Positions 44,875-57,022 of a stretch of 64,000 nucleotides of DNA are shown piece by piece. Below the pieces are notes generated by a model. It worked only from the letters and a program-made list of their open reading frames with translations, made no database searches and was not told the origin of the DNA. The stretch spans positions 1 to 64,000 of the forward strand of contig BCKC01000001.1 in assembly GCA_001600455.1 (NCBI GenBank), in the 5' to 3' direction. How positions within the stretch are numbered: position 1 is the first letter of the stretch; each line of letters starts with the position of its first letter. The DNA is from Endocalyx cinctus (lineage: Eukaryota > Ascomycota > Sordariomycetes > Amphisphaeriales > Apiosporaceae). The position numbers were made by a program, and so were the translations under genes.

Positions 44875-47800
44875 ATAGTGCTGTAAATATATTTGAAGAT
44901 ATATTATCTCTTTTATTCTTTTCTCTTCTCACCACCGACTCAAATATGTCAGAATTTATGAATTGGAAAAGAAAAGGAAAGGGGTGAACACAGAAAAAGA
45001 AGAAGAAGAAAAAGCGCACGCAAATCGAGACAACTTTCGGCGTCAGGGACGGATGGCGGGGCACTGAATTCTTTCTCAAATGATGTCGTCGCGGGGTAGC
45101 TTCATTAAGCAGCTCCACATTCCTTTCAAATACATATATATGAATTTACCGTATAATATTACACAATGCGGACCTATGGGATATATACATATTTACCCCT
45201 GAATACCCTTTTGTCTCTTGATAGAAGAGCATACTCTATCTATACCAACGAGAGTAGATAAAGTTCTCGTATACGATAACACTAATGCTTCTCAATTTTA
45301 TAGGGAAAATACGTTACTTAATATTCACATTATCCCGCGGTTGTTTGATTTATCCAGCCCCAGACTACAAGGATAATACGAAAAGGGGTAACTGTTGGGT
45401 GATGCCTGTAGCATCATTCGTACACGACGTTGATCGAAGGAATTGTAAATATTATTATTTTTAGAAATCTCACGTGGCCTTCTTTTTATCTTGTTCTACC
45501 TCTCTTTACATATCTCTCACTTTCTTCTTTTCTTCACAACATACAATAATCACCAAGGCATCATTAAGCCTCATGGCTTAGTCGTGAGGTCTTAGACACG
45601 CAGCGGAGCTGAAGGAATCCGACGGGCTGCACCTGCCAGGGCGCGCATTCATTCATCGCTATCCGCTTCTATCATAATGAAGTTTTTAACATGGCGAGGA
45701 ACCTGTTACACTACTTCTGACTCGAGCACTATACTATTACTAAATTACCTAGCAGCTATTCAAACAATTTGTACGAGAAAAAGACTCGATCTATTCAAAT
45801 CAATATTCCTGTCCCTCCAACGGCTATCTACATCGGTAGCAGGAGACATGTTGCATGGGACTGGTCGTTCTTGAAGAGGTTAAACAAAGAATCGGTCACT
45901 CAGAATAAATAAATATAATGTATCTCAAGCTATTGTCTCCTTAATGTTGCTTGAGAGTAGGGTATATAGTGGTTCGAAGTACGATATAATAGTATTACTA
46001 AGAGATGATAAAACTGAAAAAGGCTAAGGATTGTTAGGAAAATAAATATAGGGTGATTAAACCCTTGATGCCGTAATGGTGACATGAAATGCTGACGGGA
46101 TCAGTTCTGCTTGGGTTAAAGTAATTGTCCAGGCGTACCGCAGCTGGCCGGCTGCCCCAGAAAATTTGACCTTTCCCTTTCGTTCCGAATAGATTTCGTT
46201 CCCTCGTGGGTCCGCTTGTCTCTTCGTGGATCAGAAACTAGATATCGTTGTTTTGATAGCCGAGCATGAGATGCCTCTCACGGTTTTCTGAAGAAACCAT
46301 AGGTTGGTAGATAGGTTTCATATACCATGCGAGCGTCTGCTCCGTCTTACATGTGTAATGATATTGTTAAATGATAGATTAAGAAAGTAAATGCATGCGT
46401 AGACAGATGTCTGTCTCTTGGCATGGCCTGTTACAGGATCTATCATGCCTTCTTCATAGACTATACTAGAAAGGATCGGATGTGCGACACGAAGTTCGAA
46501 GTAGATAGTATTGTCTCAATCATTCTCTATCGAGGTGTTTGTTTATATATTTGAACGTTTCCTGAAAAAGAAAAAAGACAATTGTCTTAGATTTCTGCAA
46601 CAGTAACGGCGTATTTTCCCTGCCGCATCTTGTGCTGTTGCTCTAAGTAATACACGGGATCAAATGGCTACGCGCCGTAACTATGGAGAAATAATGCGGC
46701 TAGGAGCCTTGAGTTTTTTTTTTTTTTTTTTTTTTGCAAAATTAGAAATCATTTCCTTGTGGGCACAACTAACCGAATAGGGGGACGCCGAACTTCTTTC
46801 CTCAGGTCTTTCACGTGACGACATTTTAGCCAGTTTAAACGGTAGTACACACACTGCCATGACATCTATGTATCTGTAATGAGACAGTTGTACAGGTTCC
46901 CGAAATAAACAGGATAACAAGAGGGAAAAAGCCGCAACCTCGAGAGCCAGTGAATGGATAGGTTCGGCTCCTCTATGTTGATATGATCGTTTAGATTTGA
47001 ACTTTTGTTAGCTTGGTTTATAACAGTAAGTAGTAAGACGATAGAAAACCCCCTTTTCAGTCAACCCTCCATGTTACAAATACTAAAAGTCGTGTCACCT
47101 TTCCCAAGTAGCCCGATCTTTTTCACGCGTTCCTCTGATGTTGGAAGGGGCTTCTCGGTGTTCTTTCAGACCCCGAATATCCCGATGTCTCAATTTTTTT
47201 TGTCTCAATATATTCTTAAGTACCGGTCGGAGCTCAGATTCATAATTTGTCGTCACAAAACATGACGGGGAACAGACACGACCAGAAACGTTCAACAACT
47301 TTTTATGGAAGATGGTGAAGGTCGGACAAGACTGTGAACCGGTTTTCAAACTGAGTAGGAAAAAATAAACTATCTTTCTGACAGGTGTGTTGCGATGAAT
47401 AGATAGTAATGGTGTCATTTCAGAGATACTCTGGTTCTTCCATTCCTTCAACACGTAAAGTAATGATGACAGACACGGAGATGCTTCCCTTTTTGAATTA
47501 TCCATGAGATACTTGGGTACACTAATAGCAAATCGTGCTTTGAAGCCAATATATCCGCAGAACCACTTGTGATATGATGCCTGTCATCGAGATTCGTGGG
47601 CACCAACTCGTTGGATATATATACTGGACTCGTGCTCGTATAAAGAAGTCAAAAGTTGAAAAGGTGACAACATTATTCCCTAGAAAGCAAAGAATAAGCG
47701 CAGGTACGAAACTCATAACCAAGCTTCGAAAGAAACACACACCTTGCCAATAAATATCATGTTATTATCCTGTATTGCGCCTATTCCTTTTGAAAGTTAA

Positions 47801-47875
47801 TAAAGCACTTCCCTTCTTGTGCGAACATCACCGACTCCAAGACCCTACGATACACATTAAAACAGCCCATCCAGC
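44875..47875. other. 3 kb gene-free stretch
   Basis: No gene could be supported between the ARMT1-like start and the first Cys-rich gene. AT-rich regions, poly(T) at 46715-46734 and several short frames are present. A 136-codon minus-strand frame (47095-47505) and a 65-codon frame from an ATG at 45677 show no domain. The last 150 bp hold the promoter of the Cys-rich gene. Confidence 0.5.
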
Positions 47876-48304
47876 ATGTGTATCTGCTACTACATGCACT
47901 ACCACCACATGGCACCGTGCACGCGGGCCATCGAGTTCGACTATCAGTACCAGTTCTGTGCGCTTTCAGCGTGGGAGTATCCGAGCCCCTTAAGTGCCTC
48001 TGTCTCCACAAACGGTAGCTCAGAGCCTGAGATGGTACGCGTACCTTGCCACGACTTACGATATGTGCCCGAGGGCGGTCTCGAGTGGGACAATCCTTGC
48101 GTCGAGGGCCAGGAATGCCCGCTCTACCAGTCCTGCCTCGATGGTAACTGCCGCCTAGAAGACTTAGGAGGAAGGTGGATATGCTGCAAGTGTAGAGGAG
48201 GCGACAATACCTACACCTGGTGCGTTCATCCGAAGAGGAGGTCGCCCGACACCTTATGCTATCACCAGATCTGTCAACGGTGTCGAGAAGATGATCAAGA
48301 ATAG
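47876..48304 (+). CDS. Small Cys/His-rich protein, cluster member 1
   Basis: An intronless 142-codon frame starts at ATG 47876 with MCICYYMHYHHMAPCTR. The protein has 18 or more cysteines, with no signal peptide. Blocks shared with the next two genes are YQFC near residue 27, CPLYQSC and CRLEDLGGRWICCKC in the middle, NTYTWCVH, and the closing CYHQICQRC. The spacing resembles paired zinc-binding sites, and the closing CxHxxCxxC is half-RING-like. I recognise the family as widespread but uncharacterised in filamentous fungi. It is probably intracellular. Members 2 and 3 follow at 1.5-1.7 kb intervals on the same strand. Confidence 0.72.
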   Translation: MCICYYMHYHHMAPCTRAIEFDYQYQFCALSAWEYPSPLSASVSTNGSSEPEMVRVPCHDLRYVPEGGLEWDNPCVEGQECPLYQSCLDGNCRLEDLGGRWICCKCRGGDNTYTWCVHPKRRSPDTLCYHQICQRCREDDQE

Positions 48305-49803
48305 ATGAATCATTACCGACGTTATCTCAAGATCTCCGACCACCGAGATCATCTTTCCACGTTCTGGTCGCCGTTATCACGAGGCAAATCAATTTTAGTT
48401 GTTTGGAGAAGATAGGATGCTCTGAACGGAAAACTAACGTATCAAATTTGAAGCAAATGAAGAGTAAGAATTCATATTTTGGATCAGAACCTTTTTCTTT
48501 TTCTTGGGAGGGAAGAGGTCTTGATAATTGATGAAGGCTATTTGATTTTTTTTTATTGACATTATCTTTTGTCCTTTGCGTGTTACACTCGAATAAATAT
48601 ATTAGATGGGAACGGGTATAAATACATGATCTACTTTGAACGACTAACGACGCCTCACCGAGAATCGCCGACCACCTTTCCACATTTGTGCATTGTGTGA
48701 TATTATTACTCGTATTGAGGGTGGAGAACCCCATTGTGGCAGATATCTGGTACCTACCTAAGTGCTTACCCATCTTGTGTAACATCAAGAGAGGGATGGC
48801 TGGATAAAAACAGAAAAGAAATTCTTTCTGTAGGGTAATGAAGAAGACGAAGAAGAAAAAAAACAGCTTTCAGCTGTCTCGATCTAGACGGATTTGTACG
48901 TATCTGCATCAGCAATGATTCCCAGCTTGACCTAATTAGTCGACTGACTGACTATAACTAATACCGAACTGACTGATTGACTTGAAGACATCAATGTGGC
49001 TTCCCGTTTTTCTCAGATCACTTCGTTCTCTACTTTGCTTTCAGTTATTCAAGATTTAAATGTGCAATTGTTATATCTCGTCGAAAGTCCCTGAATCACT
49101 TTCAACTGAGCGGATGGCTGCGTTTTGCTTGAGGTCTTACTTTCTCCCAATAACGACAGGGTTGAATCTTTTGCATTTTTTCCTTGGAGGACAAGAGAAT
49201 ACCCAGCAAGCTACCGAGCCAAAGAAACGAAGTCGTAAGAATATCCTAATGGGGTCGAATCCTTTCCTACTTTGTCGCGAAATTATAACTCATTTTTTAA
49301 GTTCTCTCTCCCGCTTAGACATTACTACCCATAAATAAAGATGGAGAGAGAGTTTTTCACCGGCGAGCGAAGTACGAGTGGCTTCTGATGTTTTCAATAA
49401 TTCTACATCTCATGAAATGAGGTATGAATCATGGGCGTCCGCATCCACACACGTACACGAGACGCCTCCAACGACGGAGGAGTTCATGAAAATATCTCAC
49501 CGCCCCGTCGGGAAGCAGGGACTTCATTTTGATTCTAGGTTTTTTTTTTTTTTTGAGCTGGATAATCCAGTACAGTCAGCTGCCGATAATGTCGCTGCCC
49601 GATAAGGACTAAATACAAAGTGTTATTGCTATCTGTTTGACGATGGCAGTGGTTGTTCATAAACTAATATATAGACGTCCTCTGTTTCTTTTTGGTCAAC
49701 TAAGATGAACGTTTGAGCATACCCAACTTGTATCGGCTCAATTTTGTAAAATCATTCTATTTTTTTTTTCCCTCTTGGGGCGCGAAATACATCAGCCAGT
49801 CCA
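48305..49803. other. Spacer between Cys-rich genes 1 and 2
   Basis: 1.5 kb without a supported gene. The minus-strand frame at 48327-48788 lacks coding character. Repeated ctgactgact-type words occur near 48940-48980, and T-tracts at 48545-48554 and 49540-49552. Confidence 0.5.
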
Positions 49804-50283
49804 ATGTGCACCGAAACAGCCTACACTTTACGCTGCGAACATGTAGTTGTACGAACGCTCTACTGCTCCGAGGCTCCGGCCCCCCGGTCTTCGAAGCATC
49901 AACGTAAGCCATGCAAAGCGCTGCTGCGCAATTCGGTGCCTTGGCCGCCCCCTCCGTCGTCTTCAACGGCTGCAGCCGTGTTATGCCCACTCGGTGCGCG
50001 TTGTCCGTTCGAAATGTGTAGGGGATTATGGAATTGCTGCTGGTGCGGGAAGGAGTGGAACGACCAAGGTATGTGTGATATAATGTGCGCGTGTATCATC
50101 GTGTCACAATGATCAGGGAACTCCTTGCCTATGAAAACTGCGGAACGAGCATCATGCAGTTATAAGCTAAGATAATTTGATATGATAGGACGATGCAGCT
50201 GCGTCATGCTTATTGACAGGCAAGAATATAGGTGCGAGCACATTTGTTGTGAGACCTGTGAAGCCGCCACCGAGATGCAATAA
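49804..50283 (+). CDS. Small Cys/His-rich protein, cluster member 2
   Basis: Exons 49804-50068 and 50189-50283 join over a 120 bp intron (gtatgt..gatag) to give 119 residues. It starts MCTETAYTLRCEHVVV and has LYCSEA, then CPLGARCPFEMC and GLWNCCWCGKEWNDQ before the junction. RCSCVMLIDRQEYRCEHICCETC follows it. The second exon restores the closing CxHxxCxxC shared with members 1 and 3, which is the main support for the intron. The middle is Pro/Ser-rich (VPWPPPPSSSTAAAV), a divergent spacer. No signal peptide is present. The function is unknown. Confidence 0.68.
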
Positions 50284-51946
50284 ACTCATTAGCGGTATAT
50301 GGAGGGTGAGGGAATAGGAAATTTTGAGACGACCCTTACGTTAAGGGAGGAGGGGAGGGGAGGGTCACACAAAAATAAGTCTCAATGAAGCTGCTGCAGT
50401 CCAACAAAGGATACTCGTCCATTCACGACCTAACGCGCTGTTGCGAAAGATAAGAGAAGAATGGTAAGACGGATTAGATCCGGAAGAGACCAAGTAAAAG
50501 CAAGTTAGAAAAAAAAAAAAAGCAAAATAAGGAAAAGAAGAAAAGAAAAATAAAACCAGGAGTAAAATTTTGTAAACCATGTATGTATCTTGACCCCCTA
50601 TATAGTCTATTTTATTTTTCCGTTTTGGAGGGTGTCGAAGTTCAAGCTGGGTTAAGTTTGCGAGTCTAGTGAAGCACGTGATTGATAGTAGAGGTGGCCC
50701 GGCTCGCTGCAGGTAAGGCCAATGCAAAGAAGCGGTCAAGCAAATGGTTACAGAAATGCAAAAATATCCTAGATGTTTACCAGGGTCCCGGCATTGTTGG
50801 AGGAGCGGAAACCCCTGACCAGAGAGATAAAGAGCGGAGAGGGGAAGTTGGAGGGAGAAAAAGAAAAGAGAGAGAGAAAAAAAAACACATATGAAGCTGG
50901 ACAAAGGTCCATACAGCTGTTACCCCGTGGTTTCCATGCATGAGAACAATATATACTACTACGAATGATTGTTCAACCCTGAATGAATTCGACAGCACGT
51001 GAATCCCAAATCTTACTGATGAGAAGTCTCCGATGGAATGACTCATCGGAGGTTTGACCGGGTACCCGGTAATCGAGAGTCCCAGATCGACCGGAGATCT
51101 AGATTGGATCGCCACAGATCTTATGTATGGGATCGGATGTGAGGTTCTTGTCATACATGGCGCTGTACGAGCTGCAAATGTTCATTATATACCCAATTAA
51201 GACCGTCGGAACAGCTCAAGAAGCAATATGGCCAAGACCTGTGAACCTTGTCATTTGACCAGCCTTTTAAAGACGCGGTCGCACAGAAGGCCGAGACAAG
51301 GAAATAATCTTTATGAGCATCTTCGAGCAACCTTACCATGATACCGGGATCTGGGATCCAAGGATCTGACGTTGCGGAAGCAGGAAATCACGGGCCCGCT
51401 ATCCAATAGAATAGTATGGTCTGGCGTTTCCATGCTCCCACACGCGAATATGATGCGGTGATGTTTGTACGCCCGCCGCATTGTCGATACGATCAAGGTA
51501 TGTGAAGCGAAGAACAAGTGCCATAGACCCCGGCCTTTTCGGGAAATGGAGGTTAGGGGTCTCAGAGGCTAAAGACGGATTACGAAGACAATAAAAGAAA
51601 AGAAGAGGAAAGAGGAAAAGCCTATAAAGGTCTTCTACGTCCCCAGTTCGCAGCTCCTGAATCATATTAACTGTAAGATTGAAGGATCGTAGTTGCACAA
51701 GAAGAAGCGCACAATTTCAAGATATTATTTGTATCAGAAAGGCGTACTGTGCAGGACGAACGACTATAAAACCTTGAAAAGATTCGGAATCAGCTAGTTA
51801 TCCTTCATACCACATACCACATACCACATACATCACATATCACATAAAAAAAAAAAATTCTTACTTGGTTATCATCATTAATTCATCCTTTTTTCTGTCT
51901 CAAGACCGCTCGTTAACGAGTCTAGCAGCTCTCGCCTCGCTTTGCC
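50284..51946. other. Spacer between Cys-rich genes 2 and 3
   Basis: 1.66 kb. A purine-rich tract (ggagggagaaaaagaaaag..., 50850-50885) and a (CATACCA)-type tandem repeat at 51806-51846 are present. The long minus-strand frames at 50365-50904 and 50777-51154 encode runs of Phe/Leu/Ser from the purine tract and are not genes. The last 100 bp are the promoter of member 3. Confidence 0.5.
51806..51846 (+). repeat. Heptanucleotide (ATACCAC)n repeat
   Basis: Units ataccac occur three times in a row from about 51808, followed by degenerate atacatc and atatcac. The repeat lies about 100 bp upstream of the start codon of Cys-rich gene 3. Confidence 0.75.
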
Positions 51947-52647
51947 ATGTGTCACGGACACCCTCACTATCACCCTTGCCAGCATACGTCGGTTAAATGG
52001 CTATACTGCCCCGAGGCAAGCTTCGATTTGAGCACCGGATACGAGGCACCGTGCGCCAATTCGATATATTCGGCGCCGCAACCTTCCAACGTCGACTGTC
52101 CGTTACAGAACTGTCATTTTAAGGCGTTGAGGGGGAGCTGGAACTGCTGCGTTTGCAATAGGGGACCGAATACGCAAGGATGGTGTACCGCCTTAGTACA
52201 CCAGAGACAGATGAATCCTCGGACGGGGGAGGAGGAAATTGTAAAAGGGCCTTGCGGTCACGGCTGTTGCGATAATTGTAGCTGTTCGTTTTCATGTTTT
52301 CCTTTTACGGGATTCGGTATTTCTCCGGTCGTCTCTAATCATGCGCAGCAACGTCAAAGGGTTCAACCCCGGAAGTCTCCTTCTCCGACGGGAGAAAGGG
52401 GAAATCCAGCTATAGGAATCACAATAGTTCGAGAAACTTGGCGCCAAAACGAGGAAACGCGTACGAATATAGCGGTCATTATTCTCCGGTACTCCAGGAC
52501 GCCGAGCCTGTCGCGTCTTCGTCGTCGTCGGCAGCTCGATCGTCCCACAAAACTAGCCACGACAAGAGTGCCGAGAATTCATCTAGTAAAAAGTCAAAAA
52601 GTTCGAGCGGAAAGAAGAAGTCTCACAAGAGCCGAGGTTATTATTGA
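51947..52647 (+). CDS. Small Cys/His-rich protein with Ser/Lys tail, cluster member 3
   Basis: From ATG 51947 the first exon encodes MCHGHPHYHPCQHTSVKWLYC, then CPLQNCHFKALRGSWNCCVC, NTQGWCT and CGHGCCDNC, matching members 1 and 2. Reading on in this frame gives Arg-rich low-complexity sequence. A second frame instead gives SKGSTPEVSF and, later, YEYSGHYSPVLQ, a Ser-rich run and a Lys/Ser tail ending GKKKSHKSRGYY at 52647. An intron ending at gcgcag (52350) fits the phase. Its donor is uncertain: gttcgt near 52285 keeps CDNC and gives 66 bp, and gtattt gives only 37 bp. The tail is absent from the two paralogues and may be nuclear or nucleic-acid binding. The function is unknown. Confidence 0.62.
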
Positions 52648-53193
52648 GGTTTACTACGCAAGAACGGTCGATGTGCTGAGCTGACCCACAAACACATGAT
52701 TAGGTGATGGGGAAATATCATATAGTCGCGGAGGATCTCTACACTTTACCAAGCCGGCGACTATTCGTCGTTACAAGTCTGCCGCACACCTAGGACGTGG
52801 CAGTAGGCGAAGGTGGGCTGCGAAGTGAGCTCATAAGTCTGGGGTGATAAATCATGAACCAATCCTGTATTCTATATTTCTCGAGTTCATCGGTCGTCCA
52901 TCTGGACGGTGCATGACTCGCAGCGTGCATCATTTCATCTGCGAAATCGAGTGTCTTGCTTACGCTAACGTGCCCGGTGACACCGCGGTAGCTACTGTAG
53001 GATACCACCCCGGCACCCGTCATATTTTATTAATTCCTATTTAAAGCGACACGTTAGGCCGTAGACATAGACTAAAGACAGGCTACGAACGGGTATAAGG
53101 AATCAGAGTACGGGTAATAGGATTTAGTCAAGAATCGTTTCACATTTTATCCTACATCGTATTGATTACTTCTCTGCTGGTAGCCTGCCATAG

Positions 53194-53213
53194 TTAGGTA
53201 CCTAGGTACCTAA
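53194..53213. repeat. 20 bp perfect palindrome, ttaggtacctaggtacctaa
   Basis: The sequence equals its own reverse complement over 20 bases. It is built of two overlapping TACCTAGGTA-type words, which recur in partial form in several other intergenic regions of the window. Confidence 0.9.
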
Positions 53214-53922
53214 ACGTTTCCAAATAGACTCTCCCCCACGTGACTTCTCTATTTTCAACGGGTATTGGAATGGATTGGATAGGAATAATCTTGAAAATGT
53301 ATCTACTATGTATATATTTACATGAGAAAATTTGAAATATAGCGCTTAGTTGTGAAGTCACTACTGTGTAAGTGCACAATAATATGGATAAGTTATAGTG
53401 GGCATAATTGGGCAGATAAGCCCGATAAATGGCGGATATGTGGATATACGGTACTCAGCAACTTAACAGTTTCCAAAATAGCAGGTGGCAGAATATCTAA
53501 GCAATCCGTGAATGTACAAAATCAAATATGCATACATATATAAATGATCTAGACTAAGCCGGCGGTTTATCTACAGCTGAGTTTGTCCGCCGAGGACGAA
53601 TCGGTATAGCTGTCACATACGGTATCGTCTCTAGGCCCCTCTACGATACGACTGTACCGTTGATTCCCGCCAGTCGTTAGATGTCATTATCAACCAATAG
53701 GAAGGGAGGGGGTAGAGAGGGGCGAAATGATGCTAGCTAGGCCGAGGACTCATCGTACTTGTTACACGTATGTATGGAATTGTTAAATTTTTGGTTCCAA
53801 CGCGGATGTTTTATCGGACAATTGGGCGTGCGTCGTCGTTCGAGGCCCGAAAGTAGCTGTTTGATCTGGCGAGGAAGGGTAATTGGGGCAGATTACCAAA
53901 TTTTCTCGCATATACAAGTACG

Positions 53923-55769
53923 TACTATGTACTTTTTTTTTTTTTTTTTTTTTTTTTTCGAATTACTAAAGGAGTGTTGATTGTTCATAGGTTGGTCCCA
54001 TGTGAAAGAGCCATGGCCGCATCTAGCATCCGTTCCGATCTCCTAAACCGCCACGTGCAGGGCTTGCAGCGTGACGAAACCATCGGGATCAAAGCGCTTA
54101 TCAGCCGCTGGAGGGGTAAAAAGGAGGAGAATGGATGTGTGATACATACCAAGTATGTACTATGTAATGTACTATGTAATGAGGGATATGAGAGACAGAG
54201 TCGAGAAATAGGGTGGTTAGAATGGTAATTTGATTGGTTCAAACCTCTTCTCCACACATTGGGATCATCGATGCTATCCGCGTGAACACGAATATAGCGC
54301 AAAAGAGAGAATTCAAGCGGTCATGGTGGATAATGTCATCATATTTCACGTCAATCTACCGTATTGCATTGCATTGCTATACTACACAATATTATACTTC
54401 AATATGCATATCAATAGGTGCCAAATGTTAAACGGTTCGGGCTTGTGACGCGGAATTCTCATACAGTAGTATCCGTGGATAGATAAATTGACAGGCTTCG
54501 TGATTTGAGAAATAGAACGGAGAGGGGGGGGAGGCCTAGACCAAAAGGGCCTCATCCCTTGGAGATCGCCGTCAGTTGGCGCCATGCCACGTGTTGAGCC
54601 TGAAACATTGTGGAGAAGGTCAAGATAGCGTATATGCATAAGTGGTAATATACGCTATGTACAAGTACACAGTAGAGATGTGCGGAATCCGGATAACCTT
54701 TTGAATTTGGGCTACGGCTGTGGTACTCTGATGGAGAATCTAAAGGTAGTCTTTCTTTTTTTTTTTTTTTTCTCTCTTCAAATCTCTGATTATTTCTTAA
54801 TTCAGATCTCAGATCCGCGTGGATAACACGCGCTAAGCGATGAGGGTCACGTACGGTAGTGGAGTGTTTGAGATACGATGTGATGAATGGTGGGATAAAT
54901 GGACGATGGGTTTAGCTGTGTCTCTTGCGCGGGTGCGTAAATCCATCCATACATACAAGTACAGTAGGTGAGGTGCGTGGATGGATCGGTGAGAAGGACA
55001 CTATTTTCTTACCACCACGTTTCTCAAGATAATGTATATGTAGTGTAACCTTGCGATAAACGAGGCTTTGCTTGTCGAGACCAACGAAAAATAAGGGATA
55101 AAAACACGTATTTGCCAGGCAGACTGGGTAATTTCTCTTAATTAGGAATAAAATTCGTATTGACTTCGTAAGATTGATTGATTTATTCGGTTTGAAAGCG
55201 TAGCTAAAGTTGAACCGGTGTAAGATCAGCGTGCAAAGGTGATGGCTAGCCTGGACCTGATGTAGCGTAGATGCGTAGGTGACCAGATTCATCGTTTCAT
55301 CCTCGAGGATAGCTTTACTTCTTAGAGAGCTTCAGTCAAATCTTGGTAAATGGTCTAGTATTCACCGTTTTTTTTCGCCTTTCATTATGAAATGAAATGA
55401 AGCACAGAAAGATACCTCCTACGTTGTGCACGTTCAACTTCCCGATTGAATGAGTTGGAATTCCTACTACGTGTAGTATTACATACTATGTATTACATAG
55501 TATGTGAGAGCCCCGGAGGTGACCCGTTGTTCACAGTATTTGGTTTATACGAGAACATAGTATACATAGTATCCTTACCGTATCCATGGATATAACCCCC
55601 CGGAGAGGAGAACCTGGTCAACAAAGTTAATCACCGCTATTACTCCCGTACGTTCAAGTATCCATATACATAGTACAAAAATACACGTACACTACGGAAA
55701 CCATTCAGCATTTGACGATACTAAAACTGGAAAATTCCGAAAATATCTACATAGTATGGCTACATAGTA
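53923..55769. repeat. Cluster of TACATAGTA / TACTATGTA words
   Basis: Exact copies of the 9-mer in one or other orientation start at 53923, 54158, 54170, 55484, 55494, 55563, 55667, 55748 and 55761. An 8-base acatagta lies at 55555. One pair forms a perfect 12+1+12 inverted repeat at 55481-55505. The copies are dispersed, not tandem, and the sequence between them differs. Confidence 0.8.
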
Positions 55770-56419
55770 GAATTGCTGTACAAATAGATCGAGAATTCTC
55801 GGAGAAGGCGATAAGATTAAATATTTAGTATTTAGCGCCAGCCCCTAAACGGTCTCTAAAATTGCAAGTCGGGATACCGTACATATTATACGTAGTTAAG
55901 ACTTACACGAGGATATAAATATAAAAAAGAAAAGAAGCAAAAACAGACCCTAAAGTTGTGCCCATCCCCCTTTGGAAGATAGATCTATGGATATATCAAA
56001 CTAAAAAAGATTCGGTCAAATTCCCACTCCTGACTTTTCCCCTGTTTGGAATTGATATGTTTGTTAATTAGTGGATCGTCCTTCTACTATAGCACCGTAG
56101 TCATCTTCAATTTCCTCATTTCTTCCCTCTAGACTAGATCAATCAGAAGTGTAGTCAATTCTTTTCTATTTCGTCAGATAACCGTATAAACTACGATATA
56201 CCCAGTACTAATAATGTATGTACTTGGTATACACAGGCAGACAGGCCCCTCTTCTCCTCAGCTAGCCTCGTAAAACCCAAAAAAAATACACACACAAAAA
56301 ATCAAATAAAACAAGGATTATAAGAAAATCTAACGCACAAATATGCACACAGACATCCCTAGATGAACCTGTCGGCCTAACGTTACGTAGCCTGTAGTAT
56401 CTTATCCGTCATCCTTCTT

Positions 56420-56500
56420 CTAATCCTATCCTAATTCTATCCTAATCCTGTCCTGTCCTATCCAGTCCTATCCTATCCTATCCCATCCCAATCCCAGACC
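56420..56500 (+). repeat. Degenerate (TCCTA)n repeat
   Basis: Units tccta, tcctg and tccca follow each other imperfectly for about 80 bp. The unit is the same as the perfect array in the intron at 41877-41941, which points to a preferred microsatellite type in this genome. Confidence 0.8.
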
Positions 56501-57022
56501 ATCCATAATCACATAAACAATCTTCTCAACGAGGCAGTGTAACAAGAACCTTTTCACTTGTTAAATTCAATTGCTTACCTTCCGCTTCCTCCGTTACCCA
56601 TTTGTTTTTTTTTTTCTCTCTCATTTGTATCCTCTCCCTCCCTTTTATTCCACTATTTTTATTTTTTATAATCTTTTCTTTCCCCCTCACCCTCCCTTTC
56701 CATCCTACTTCTTGCTTACTTATTATATTCTTAACTCTCCGCACTCCCGGCCATCCTTTCCTCTCGATCTCACACTAAAACTAAAATATCGGTACTACGT
56801 ACAATAACAACCTTTCGGTTCAAGATCGACTGAAGGGAAGGGTCACGAAATACGAAAGAAAAAAAAAAAAAGGTGGAAACACGAAACCATCGAGATCTGG
56901 ACTTTCTAACTATATCTCGTATCTCGCCAAAATACCTACTCCTCTATCTCTTATTTTCTCTCCTACACCGGTGTAACATTTCTTTCTAAGAAATCAAACC
57001 CAACATTACCACCAAACCAAGA

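Larger units (their letters stand above)
52648..57022. other. 4.4 kb gene-poor region with palindromic motifs
   Basis: No gene is supportable. Features seen are a 20 bp palindrome at 53194-53213, a cluster of TACATAGTA words (53923-55769), a T-tract at 53933-53958, and a degenerate TCCTA repeat at 56420-56500. A pyrimidine-rich leader precedes the gene at 57023. Frames such as 53974-54228 read through repeats and lack coding character. It separates the Cys-rich cluster from the next conserved genes. Confidence 0.5.

Noticed and set aside
45677..45874. 65-codon frame with a true ATG
   Set aside because: No domain, AT-rich codons, isolated in a gene-free stretch.
47095..47740. Two minus-strand frames of 136 and 72 codons
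   Set aside because: Composition (Phe/Ser/Leu/Lys) follows local base bias. No conserved motif or splice structure links them.
50365..51154. 179- and 125-codon minus-strand frames
   Set aside because: They translate a purine/pyrimidine tract into Phe/Ser/Leu runs, with no domain.
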